A stretch of 47,854 nt of DNA from an uncultured Alphaproteobacteria bacterium (lineage in GTDB: Bacteria > Pseudomonadota > Alphaproteobacteria > UBA9655), in assembly GCA_937967795.1 (NCBI GenBank), contig CALBSK010000083.1, positions 1 to 47,854 of the forward strand. Reading direction: 5' to 3'. Under the pieces are notes generated by a model. That model was not told where the DNA came from, made no database searches, and was given only the letters and a program-made list of their open reading frames with translations. Position numbers and translations under genes: made by a program. This document shows positions 1-7,135 of the stretch, in pieces. The first letter of the stretch is position 1; the number at the start of each line of letters is the position of its first letter.

Positions 1-120
1 GTTCTGCTTTTTGTCGAGCTATCTTTTGCTGTTCTACTTTTTGTCGAGCTGTCTTCTGCTGTTCTGCTTTTTGTCGAGCTATCTTTTGCTGTTCTACTTT
101 TTGTCGAGCTGTCTTTTGTT
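1..120 (-). repeat. 30-bp tandem repeat encoding the decapeptide QKxARQKxEQ
   Basis: Four units of 30 bp (1-30, 31-60, 61-90, 91-120) stand head to tail. Odd and even units differ at a few fixed positions, so the higher-order period is 60 bp; 1-60 and 61-120 differ at only two positions. A degenerate fifth unit starts at 121. The unit is a multiple of three, so copy changes keep the frame. The array continues past the window edge. Confidence 0.9.
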
Positions 121-472
121 GCTCCACTTTTTGGTGTGGCGTTGGACGTGTTACCTCTCTGTTAGAAGGCTTTGGTTTTCTTATCTCTACTCCTCTAGCG
201 CGTTGAATATTTCTTCCTCTGAGACTTTGAGCTTTCTTCCTAGTTGACACAGCTGAACGTTGAATCTTTCCTCTTGGAGCCCCGAGTTGAGGCCCTCTCT
301 TAGGAAGTACGTTTTTCCTTATGGCCGTATTCGAACGCCTTGTAATAGTAGATTTTTCTTTATCTTGGAAAAGGGGACTTTTTGCTTCTCCTATTGCAGG
401 CTTTAGCATAAAAAGAGAAAAGATGCTTAAAATCTTCCTTGAAAGCTTATGCCGGATATGTTTAGATTTCAT
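1..472 (-). CDS. Exported basic protein with decapeptide repeats (5' part, cut by window edge)
   Basis: Read on the minus strand from ATG at 470-472, an open frame of 157 codons runs off the left edge. The first 30 residues look like a Sec signal: a basic start (KSKHIRHKLSRK), a hydrophobic stretch (ILSIFSLFMLK) and a small-residue exit (AIGEA). Residues 35-115 are rich in Arg/Lys with little predicted order (for example KRGPQLGAPRGK, RGRNIQRARGV). From about residue 117 a decapeptide of the form QKxARQKxEQ begins and repeats at least four times up to the edge, alternating QKTARQKVEQ and QKIARQKAEQ. This should form a highly charged helix or coiled coil. I do not recognise a family. The basic composition recalls the tail of the OTU protein at 2324-6103, so both may be secreted nucleic-acid- or host-binding proteins (inference). 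The gene is divergent from the Rsm22 gene across 223 bp. Confidence 0.72.
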   Translation of the reverse strand, partial: MKSKHIRHKLSRKILSIFSLFMLKPAIGEAKSPLFQDKEKSTITRRSNTAIRKNVLPKRGPQLGAPRGKIQRSAVSTRKKAQSLRGRNIQRARGVEIRKPKPSNREVTRPTPHQKVEQQKTARQKVEQQKIARQKAEQQKTARQKVEQQKIARQKAE

Positions 473-695
473 TTAACTCTCACCAAAATTATATCACTTA
501 TACTCCTTATATAATATAGCACAAAAAAAATTAAAATATATTAAATGATTTTTAAAAAAATATAAGCTTGGTTTATTTTTGCCCTCAGAATATCCTATCT
601 CCCCTGAATAATAATTCCTTCTCAAAATTTGATGGTATCTATAAACAAATCATGATTTAATAAAGGAAAGGAAATAAAACAGAAGGGAGGAATCA

Positions 696-1661
696 TTGGA
701 AACGATTCCTTTAAAATTATCAAATGCAATTGATCGAGAGCTTGCTTCCTTAAATTTAGATAAGCTGAGGCAAGCTTGTTTCGAGCTTACGGAACGTTAT
801 GCCCAAAGGAAATTTATTGAAACTCCCTCTCATCGACAAGCGTATATTGCAGCGCGTCTTCCTGCAACCTATGGTGTAGCTTGCCAAGTGCTTCACCATA
901 TCAACCCTTTTCTCAAACCCATTAAAAGCTTATTAGATTTGGGAGCAGGTGTCGGAAGCTTTGCCTGGGCAGCGCAGAAAGTCATGCCCAATCTTCAACG
1001 TGTCACTTTTTTTGAAAAAGATATAGAACTTTTGCGCTTAGGACAACACCTGACGCAAAACAATCTTCATCCTCTTCAACTGGCCTGGTGTCGAAATGAT
1101 ATCTCTAAAGAAAGTGCTTTTCCTTCTCACGATGCCGTTATTCTCTCTTATGTTTTAAATGAACTTTCTCAGAAAGAGCAGCTCCATGTTCTAGAAAGAG
1201 CTTACAGCGCTGCAGATAAGCTATTAATTCTTATAGAACCGGGTACACCTGAAGGATATGGTCATCTTTTAAAGGCACGAAACTTATTGATGGAATTAAA
1301 GGCTCATCCTCTTGCTCCTTGCCCTCATAATGCCCCCTGCCCGCTTACTCATACTTTTAAAGAAGGAAAAGATTGGTGCCATTTTAGCGTTCGCATTCCT
1401 CGCGGAAAATACCATAGGCGGGTTAAAGAGGGAATTTTACCTTATGAGGATGAAAAATATTCCTACCTTGTGGTTTCTCCTTATGAGAATCCCTCTTCCT
1501 CGGCACGCGTCATCAAAGCCCCTATGAAAAGGAAAGGACACGTCATTTTGGATCTTTGCAAGGAAAATGCTGAACTTGAGCGTCTCATCGTTCCCAAAAG
1601 CGAGGGAGAGCTTTATGCGAAGGGGCGAGACGCAAATTGGGGAGACATATGGAAAGAATAA
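696..1661 (+). CDS. Rsm22-family SAM-dependent methyltransferase-like ribosome assembly factor
   Basis: A protein of 321 residues matching the Rsm22 family (mitochondrial small-subunit assembly factor and its alphaproteobacterial relatives). A class I SAM-binding glycine motif, LDLGAGVGSFAWAA, lies at residues 80-93. IEPGTPEGY is at about 180-188. A cysteine cluster, CPHNAPCPL at 209-217 and WCHF at 227-230, is the part that binds an Fe-S cluster in mitochondrial homologues. Family knowledge places it in assembly of the small ribosomal subunit; methyltransferase activity is not proven for all members. The start is TTG at 696, chosen because GGGAGG at 685-690 sits five bases upstream and no ATG fits. 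The next thing downstream is IS debris, so it appears monocistronic. Confidence 0.85.
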   Translation: METIPLKLSNAIDRELASLNLDKLRQACFELTERYAQRKFIETPSHRQAYIAARLPATYGVACQVLHHINPFLKPIKSLLDLGAGVGSFAWAAQKVMPNLQRVTFFEKDIELLRLGQHLTQNNLHPLQLAWCRNDISKESAFPSHDAVILSYVLNELSQKEQLHVLERAYSAADKLLILIEPGTPEGYGHLLKARNLLMELKAHPLAPCPHNAPCPLTHTFKEGKDWCHFSVRIPRGKYHRRVKEGILPYEDEKYSYLVVSPYENPSSSARVIKAPMKRKGHVILDLCKENAELERLIVPKSEGELYAKGRDANWGDIWKE

Positions 1662-1774
1662 AGGGGGGCTCTTCCTTGTCATCATTGACTATGGCACATT
1701 TTGAAGTGACCCCGAAGGACTAGACCAAGATGGATCAAAAAAATGATAGAGTTTGAACGGGGACATATCTTATT

Positions 1775-2220
1775 TCATCTTAATTTATTAAACAATAGTG
1801 AAGTTGCAGTTGTTGTGGGGTCTGTGGGGATGTGGGAAACTCTGCAAAGTTTTTCCCATTCTTCACTCGTAAATTGAGTGCCCTGGTCAGAATTGATGAT
1901 AAAAGGAATACCACAGTGCCAGATAGCCTCTTCCAAAGCCTCTAAGGCTGCTTCCTTACATAAAGAGTTAGACAAACGCCAACCAACAATGACACCGCTA
2001 TAAACATCCATTAAAGCAACTAAGTAAACAAATCCTCCGGGGAGCTTTAAATACGTAATGTCAACTTGCCAGACTTGATGAGGCTTTTCAATCTTGAGAT
2101 TTGAAAGAAGATAAGGATAGACTTGGCTTTGGCTTCCTCGAAGGGTCGTTTTTGGCTTTGGATAAAGGGCTTTTAGTCCCCATTCTTTTATGAGCCGTTG
2201 GATTTTCTGTACTGACCCCC
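1775..2220 (-). pseudogene. IS3-family transposase OrfB fragment (integrase core)
   Basis: A continuous minus-strand frame from the IS end near 2220 to a stop at 1775 gives roughly 147 residues of an rve integrase core: IQRLIKEWGLKALYPKPKT, then QVWQVDITYLKLPGGFVYLV with the first catalytic Asp, MDVYSGVIVGW, and IINSDQGTQFTSEEW with the second catalytic Asp. The family's third catalytic residue (Glu, about 35 residues on) is absent: after EEWEKL the sequence turns into an unrelated Thr-rich tail and stops. The upstream frame enters the terminal inverted repeat, so there is no proper start. The protein cannot be active. Confidence 0.82.
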
Positions 2221-2252
2221 AAAAAATGGTCCACTTTTTGGGAGGCAGTACA
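2208..2252. repeat. 45-bp near-perfect palindrome at the IS end
   Basis: The two arms pair at 19 of 22 positions around a single central base at 2230; the mismatched pairs are 2215/2245, 2217/2243 and 2226/2234. Each arm reads as an IS3-type terminal repeat beginning TGTACTG followed by a C-rich and an A-rich block. This looks like two IS ends fused head to head. Confidence 0.75.
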
Positions 2253-2323
2253 TTTGTATGACTTCCCTCTCAATCTGCTTTGGCTTGAAATGGAGCATAT
2301 TGTGATCACATTTTAATAGTCTG

Positions 2324-5300
2324 TCATCTCGCTCGAGCTCTCACTCGGCGCGTCTTCCCTCGTTTCAAAACAACAGATGCTTTCATCCGTGGAGAGGCGG
2401 TCGCTCTTACTTTTCTTATAATAGGTTTTGACCTACCAGCTTTCAAGTGTGGCTTTTCTTGAACACCACGTGTACGTACTAACCCTTGCTTGGGAGGATT
2501 TCTCAGGGCTTGTGCGCTCTTTTTAGGAAGAGGAGAGGTTGTAGGAGATCTTCTCTTCTGCGTACCCGTAGAAGGAGTTTTTTTAACGGAGTTCAATGCA
2601 ACGGTTCTTGCTCTTTCTGTCCGGTTTTTAACTAATGGAGATTTACCTCGCTTCGAAACAACTGGTTTCTTAGGGTGGCGAGAGGCGGCTATCTTTGTTT
2701 TTCTTACTGATTTTTGCTGTGTCGCGTTTTTCTTTGGTTGAGCCTTGAACGGCGCTTTTTTTGTAACCTTATTCGCTAGCTTTGTAACTGCTGGCATAGC
2801 TGGTGTTCGGTCTATTGGTTTTACAACCACTGATGCCACTATTGGTGGTGTAGTAACAATCTCTTCTAATTCGTAATCAATAAATGGCTCTAGGGGCTCA
2901 ATGGATAATGGTGTGCTAAAAGGTTCTTCAAATCGGGATTCAAAAAATGATTCTCTATCCACTTCATCTAATGGGTAGCCCCTACGCGGCTCTGTAACAA
3001 CCTCAGCTAATTCGCTATCATCAAATGACTCGAGAGTACGTTCAAATACGGGTTCTTCAACTGGCACTCGTTCTTCTTCTAATTCCTCTTCTTCAGCTCG
3101 AACACCTGCGTCTGCTCTAGGATTAATTATATATCCCAGTTTTTCCAATACATATTCGAAGAAAGGTTTTTTAAATACAACCTTTAAATAGCTAAGATGG
3201 TCCACATTTACTTCTTGTGTTTCAAAAAACTTAGATTCTGGCACATTTTCCTCAGTAATACGCTTTGAAAAGTTTTGATAAAGAGTGGAAAGATATGGAT
3301 CTCTATCGATAAATTCGATCACATTATCATAAGTTAAAATGGCTCCTGTTTTAACTTTTGCAAGCCCTCTTTGATAAGCTTCATAAACTAAGTTAATAGC
3401 TTTTTGAACATCAAACGGTTCAAATCTGACGGTGTTAGTTTTACCGTTAATGACATCATCCGTAACATCTCCCCCCTTTAAGAACAAAGTCATTAAACGA
3501 GTGGGACTTAAAATTCCATCTTTTCTACCTCTTACGCTTCCGGGCAAAGCATAAAAGGCTTCCCGAGGGCTTCCCTTATAAGGGAGTGAGAAGAAGGTAC
3601 GCTGCATTGCAAATTGAGGAGCATTTGTAACCCACTCACTGTCGAAATAGCCAAAGTTACCCGCGCCTAAACGAGCAAATTTCTGACAAAATTCTAAAAC
3701 ATACCCTGAAAAAATATTACTAATTTCAGCTTCTGCAAAACTTGCGTCTCTAAACAAACCGGTTTCCATCGTCGTAAGTCCTGCAATAATTCCATCCGGA
3801 CACCGACCATGATTTTGTGCAAAAGCTAAAGCTGCCTTTGCTTTAGCCTTCATTACGGCTAGAGCTTCATCTTCATCTTCTGAAACTTCAAGACGCGCCG
3901 TGTTCACTAAAGTATCTATAATCCTTTGAAAACGCTTTTGCGCCAGTTTCTTTTGATCACCCATTGCGTCACCGTTTCGATACGATCGCAAACGATTAAG
4001 AACACCAAATAAATTTTTAACCGCCTCAATAAAATCTACTTTTGAAATTCCCTCTCCCGGAAATAAACCGGCAATTGCAGCTGCATCCGCAAAATCAATC
4101 CCTCTTGCACCAAGCCTTATTCCCCTCTCACCAGGAAGGAAGAGGTTATTCGCAGGGTTCTGATAGTCATCGTTATGATTGAGAAGATGAATGTTCTGAG
4201 AGACATATGCCCGTTCAGCTTCCGGCACCAGCATATGTAAGAGGCCTTCATAAAGCTGTTGTGGAATGGTTTGCGCCCAAGTTTCATCAGAAATATCATT
4301 TGGATATATCTCGTCAATATTATCCTTTATGAGGAAAGGATCAGCACTTAGGTAATCAGGATTAAAGTACTTCGCATTCGGTGTTGTAGAATGAATTTCT
4401 TCATAATGACGAGTCACGGCTGTTTGAGCTGCGTTGTAGTCCTCTCGAAAGGTAGATATATCAGCAAGCCGTAGGTTCTTGGCTAAATTCTCTTCTAATC
4501 GCTTCTTCGCTCTCGTACGATTAACCCTCACTTGAAAGTCAATATCTTTAAAGAGAACATTTTCAAGTTGGTCGAAAGCTTCTCCAAATTTTGCCTTTTC
4601 ACTACTTGCTTCTTCGTAAGCTTTACGAGCTTCTTCTCTTTGTGAATCTAAAAGAGAGAGGTCACCACTTTTTAGCTCTGCTGATTCCGCAAGATCTGCA
4701 TAGTATAAAAACAGTTGAAGTAACGCATCAGCCACTTCAATGTTTGTTGGATTTACATTTAATGGCTGCAAACACTCTCTATAAAAAGGGATTTCTTTTT
4801 TAAGTTGAAGGAGCTCTTTTTGCCGTATGGGCAGAGCGTTGTTGTAAGCTATTACTGCCTCTCTCTTCTTCTCAACATGTTCTCTCATTCCAGCATGAGT
4901 GCTTGCCAATCGTATTTCCATCGCATTAGGTTCAGTAGGCCTTGTTTTAATCTTAGCTTTAATGACTTCTTTTCTCTTCAAAGCACTATTCAGATGAGAT
5001 TGATAATAAGCCGCCTTTTTTTGTGGGGTAAGGGGTGATGTTGTGTACGTCGTTCCCCATCTTATTTTTAACTGATTCGCTTTTTCTGTAGAGCTTGCTT
5101 TCTCTGGATTATCAAAAAAGGCAGAGTTAGCTCGCTGCTCATGGAGGTCAATAAGAAAAAGGGCAAGATTTTCATTTACTTTTTCTTTTAATCTGGTTTG
5201 CTGAGATTGTAGCTCTATTTGGAGGGATGTGTTTTCTTTCGCGAGGGCCTCCGCAAGAGCGATGGGGTTATTAACAGGAACAACCCGACTGTAGTGGTCA

Positions 5301-6103
5301 TTATCATGGAGAACATGCCATATGTCTCCCCTCCGCCAACCAGCAGGATTGTATTCATGAGCCTTTACCAGCTTTGTCTTATCATTACTATAGGTCCAAA
5401 CAATAAGATTCTTATCATTAATTTTAGCAAGGGCATCTATAAAATATGTTCGGTCTCTTCCTTCTCGGGGATAAGTAAGAAAAGCACGTCGATTGGCTAG
5501 GACATGCTGTACATAATCACGAAACACCTCTTCTTTTTGACAGTATTCATTCCGGATACGTTGTTCAATCTGTGTTTTGGCCCCCAAATAGTCGGCTCTG
5601 TCGAGAGAACCTTCTGGAGAGGCATCCGCCAGTTGCTGCATAAGGTCACGACTTTCTTTTAACTCTCGATAAAGATCCGTTTGTAGAACTAACGGAAGAC
5701 TGCCTTTCACGAACTCATCGTAAATTTCTTCTGAAGCAATTTGTCGTATGTTGGCATTAGCTGCATTGTGGAGCCATTGGTCCACAGCATTCTGGCCAAG
5801 CATACCTATGGCTTCAAAAAAGCAATCTCCTTCCCCACGCGTATAATATGGACGAAGTTGGGGCAGACCATATACAGTTTGGCCCAAGTTATCTATGAGG
5901 GGAAAATCTCCCTTATTCGAAAGGCGGCGGCTTTCAGCCGCATTTTTAGTTTTTGTTTCAATGAACTTCGACCTTCCGCTTTTCCGAATATCAAGCAGTT
6001 CGAAATCTTCTTTAATTAAGTCTGTATCAGCTTTTAAATAAGACGCATTAAAAAGACAGGTGGTTGCCATCAAAAAGGAAGGAAGGAAAGAAGGATATTT
6101 CAT
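2324..6103 (-). CDS. Large exported protein with OTU-type cysteine protease motif
   Basis: About 1259 residues. ATG at 6103 is preferred over an in-frame GTG at 6115 because it gives a clean Sec signal (MKYPSFLPSFLMATTCLF, cleavage near KA); neither has a strong ribosome binding site. Residues about 85-275 fit an OTU-like deubiquitinase: GEGDCFFEAIG with D93/C94, and HDNDHYSRVVP with H270. Residues about 286-560 are long charged helices. The central part (about 560-990) is unrecognised; it contains HGRCPDGIIAGL around C768, weakly like the C-x-D motif of NEL ubiquitin ligases. Residues about 1002-1085 are acidic, with an internal repeat (ELAEVVTEP / ELEEIVTTP). The last 165 residues are Lys/Arg/Pro-rich and histone-H1-like. 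Inference: an effector acting on host ubiquitin. The OTU motif is well supported; the rest is descriptive. Confidence 0.8.
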   Translation of the reverse strand: MKYPSFLPSFLMATTCLFNASYLKADTDLIKEDFELLDIRKSGRSKFIETKTKNAAESRRLSNKGDFPLIDNLGQTVYGLPQLRPYYTRGEGDCFFEAIGMLGQNAVDQWLHNAANANIRQIASEEIYDEFVKGSLPLVLQTDLYRELKESRDLMQQLADASPEGSLDRADYLGAKTQIEQRIRNEYCQKEEVFRDYVQHVLANRRAFLTYPREGRDRTYFIDALAKINDKNLIVWTYSNDKTKLVKAHEYNPAGWRRGDIWHVLHDNDHYSRVVPVNNPIALAEALAKENTSLQIELQSQQTRLKEKVNENLALFLIDLHEQRANSAFFDNPEKASSTEKANQLKIRWGTTYTTSPLTPQKKAAYYQSHLNSALKRKEVIKAKIKTRPTEPNAMEIRLASTHAGMREHVEKKREAVIAYNNALPIRQKELLQLKKEIPFYRECLQPLNVNPTNIEVADALLQLFLYYADLAESAELKSGDLSLLDSQREEARKAYEEASSEKAKFGEAFDQLENVLFKDIDFQVRVNRTRAKKRLEENLAKNLRLADISTFREDYNAAQTAVTRHYEEIHSTTPNAKYFNPDYLSADPFLIKDNIDEIYPNDISDETWAQTIPQQLYEGLLHMLVPEAERAYVSQNIHLLNHNDDYQNPANNLFLPGERGIRLGARGIDFADAAAIAGLFPGEGISKVDFIEAVKNLFGVLNRLRSYRNGDAMGDQKKLAQKRFQRIIDTLVNTARLEVSEDEDEALAVMKAKAKAALAFAQNHGRCPDGIIAGLTTMETGLFRDASFAEAEISNIFSGYVLEFCQKFARLGAGNFGYFDSEWVTNAPQFAMQRTFFSLPYKGSPREAFYALPGSVRGRKDGILSPTRLMTLFLKGGDVTDDVINGKTNTVRFEPFDVQKAINLVYEAYQRGLAKVKTGAILTYDNVIEFIDRDPYLSTLYQNFSKRITEENVPESKFFETQEVNVDHLSYLKVVFKKPFFEYVLEKLGYIINPRADAGVRAEEEELEEERVPVEEPVFERTLESFDDSELAEVVTEPRRGYPLDEVDRESFFESRFEEPFSTPLSIEPLEPFIDYELEEIVTTPPIVASVVVKPIDRTPAMPAVTKLANKVTKKAPFKAQPKKNATQQKSVRKTKIAASRHPKKPVVSKRGKSPLVKNRTERARTVALNSVKKTPSTGTQKRRSPTTSPLPKKSAQALRNPPKQGLVRTRGVQEKPHLKAGRSKPIIRKVRATASPRMKASVVLKRGKTRRVRARAR

Positions 6104-6129
6104 TATAATGACCACTAAATAACAATAAC

Positions 6130-6167
6130 TACGTATTTATACGTAACACTTTTTTTTATGCTGTCAA
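6130..6167 (-). promoter_or_regulatory. Candidate promoter and palindromic operator of the OTU gene
   Basis: On the minus strand, TTGACA (6167-6162) and TATAAA (6141-6136) stand upstream of the OTU gene, but with a 20-bp spacer, longer than the usual 17. The -10 lies inside a 16-bp inverted repeat, TACGTAT-TT-ATACGTA at 6130-6145, a plausible repressor site. Confidence 0.4.
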
Positions 6168-6205
6168 GAGGAATGAGCCCTGAACAATAGATATTATTCG
6201 GAAGT

Positions 6206-6237
6206 TCCCACTCGACCTCGAAAGAAGTCGACCGGGA
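6206..6237 (-). terminator. Hairpin downstream of the prs-like gene
   Basis: An 11-bp stem with one mismatch (6206-6216 against 6227-6237) and a 10-nt loop lies directly after the stop of the PRPP-synthetase-like gene. There is no clean T-run after it, so it may be a weak terminator or an mRNA-stabilising structure. Confidence 0.4.
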
Positions 6238-6238
6238 G

Positions 6239-7135
6239 TTAAAGAAGGTTTGTTTTCAAAGCGGAGGCTAAAAGGGGACTCACATCAATGTGGTTCGAAA
6301 CATGTGGAATCGTGTTGCATGTCACGATTTGTTGAACACCTGCCTCACGTAATTTTTCATAAGAATTCCCAGCAAAGATAGGATGAATAGCAACGCAGAG
6401 AGGGGCTTTGGTACTTACGCTTTTTAAATGATGAATCGCTTGTAAGAGGGTTCCCCCGGAAGAGATAATATCATCCACAAGGACAGGCGTTTTTTCCTCG
6501 AGGCCCTCCATAGAAGGCCAGGCGATTTCTACGTGCCCATCAGCATGACGAACCTTATTGAGAACGATAAAGGGAAAATCATTTGCGACTTCTTTTACCC
6601 ATTGCACACTTTCAGCATCAGGACCCATAACAAAAGGATTTTGTACGTTTTTATGAATCCATTGAGAAATAAGGGGTGCTGCATGAAGAACGGTTGTAGG
6701 AATAGAATAAATTTTACTAAGCGTGTGATAACGGTGAAGATGGGGATCGATCGTGATTAACTCATCGAAATAGGCTGAAAGAAGGGTTGCGAACGTTTTG
6801 GAGGTGAGAGCTTCCCCCTTTTGAAAAACTTTGTCCTGACGCATATAAGCCAGATAGGGCGCCAACAATCCTATACGCTTTGCCTTTTGAGAGCGAAGCG
6901 TATCAGCGAGAAAAAGAAGGTTTAAAAACCCATCATTGGGGCGCACAAGGGAAGCATTGATAATGACGTTTCGTTGGGCTACCGAACTTTCGACACGAAG
7001 GTACGTTTCTCCATCGGGAAAAGAGCGGGTGATGAATTTTCCGTTTTCTCCTCTTATTTTCTCTCTCACCCTATCTCCGAGAGGAGAAGGGTGTGGAAAG
7101 TCAAAAATAAGAGGATTCAAGACGCGATTTAGCAA
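6239..7135 (-). CDS. Ribose-phosphate pyrophosphokinase-like protein
   Basis: 298 residues of the PRPP-synthetase family (ribose 5-phosphate + ATP to PRPP + AMP). Visible motifs: FPDGETYLRV (39-48); the ATP-binding segment YMRQDKVFQKGE (97-108); DPHLHRYHTL (130-139); the flexible-loop Lys region NKVRHADGHVE (193-203); and the PRPP loop VLVDDIISSGGTL (218-230). The SSGGT version of that loop differs from the DTAGT of housekeeping bacterial Prs, so this is a divergent or specialised paralogue rather than the main prs. Its start lies inside the end of the phosphorylase gene (7-bp overlap), so the two are translationally coupled. The N-terminus includes a stretch encoded by a DNA palindrome (7067-7093). 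Confidence 0.82.
   Translation of the reverse strand: MLNRVLNPLIFDFPHPSPLGDRVREKIRGENGKFITRSFPDGETYLRVESSVAQRNVIINASLVRPNDGFLNLLFLADTLRSQKAKRIGLLAPYLAYMRQDKVFQKGEALTSKTFATLLSAYFDELITIDPHLHRYHTLSKIYSIPTTVLHAAPLISQWIHKNVQNPFVMGPDAESVQWVKEVANDFPFIVLNKVRHADGHVEIAWPSMEGLEEKTPVLVDDIISSGGTLLQAIHHLKSVSTKAPLCVAIHPIFAGNSYEKLREAGVQQIVTCNTIPHVSNHIDVSPLLASALKTNLL
7067..7093. repeat. Palindrome inside the prs-like coding sequence
   Basis: CACCCT-A-TCTCC pairs with GGAGAAGGGTG across a GAGA loop: an 11-bp stem with one bulged base. It encodes the stretch PHPSPLGDR near the protein's N-terminus and resembles REP-like elements of the CACCCTCTCC type that occur in proteobacterial genomes. Confidence 0.5.

Larger units (their letters stand above)
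1702..2252 (-). mobile_element. Decayed IS3-family insertion sequence
   Basis: A transposase fragment lies between two sequences that resemble IS3-type ends: TGAAGTGACCCC at 1702-1713 and, read from the other strand, TGTACTGCCTCCC starting at 2252. OrfA and the N-terminal part of OrfB are missing, and the 3' part of OrfB is replaced by unrelated sequence. The two ends differ enough that they may come from different elements. The remnant separates the Rsm22 gene from the OTU gene. Confidence 0.6.

Noticed and set aside
1..120. Regular 30-bp units considered as a CRISPR array
   Set aside because: The units are directly adjacent with no unique spacers and are translated in frame, so this is a coding tandem repeat.
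11..247. Plus-strand frame with Leu/Ser-rich repeats (LLLFYFLSS)
   Set aside because: It is the antisense of the decapeptide repeat; the minus strand has the start, signal peptide and sensible composition.
2088..2309. Minus-strand frame of 73 codons at the IS remnant
   Set aside because: It is out of frame with the integrase-core fragment and crosses the terminal palindrome; composition is not protein-like.
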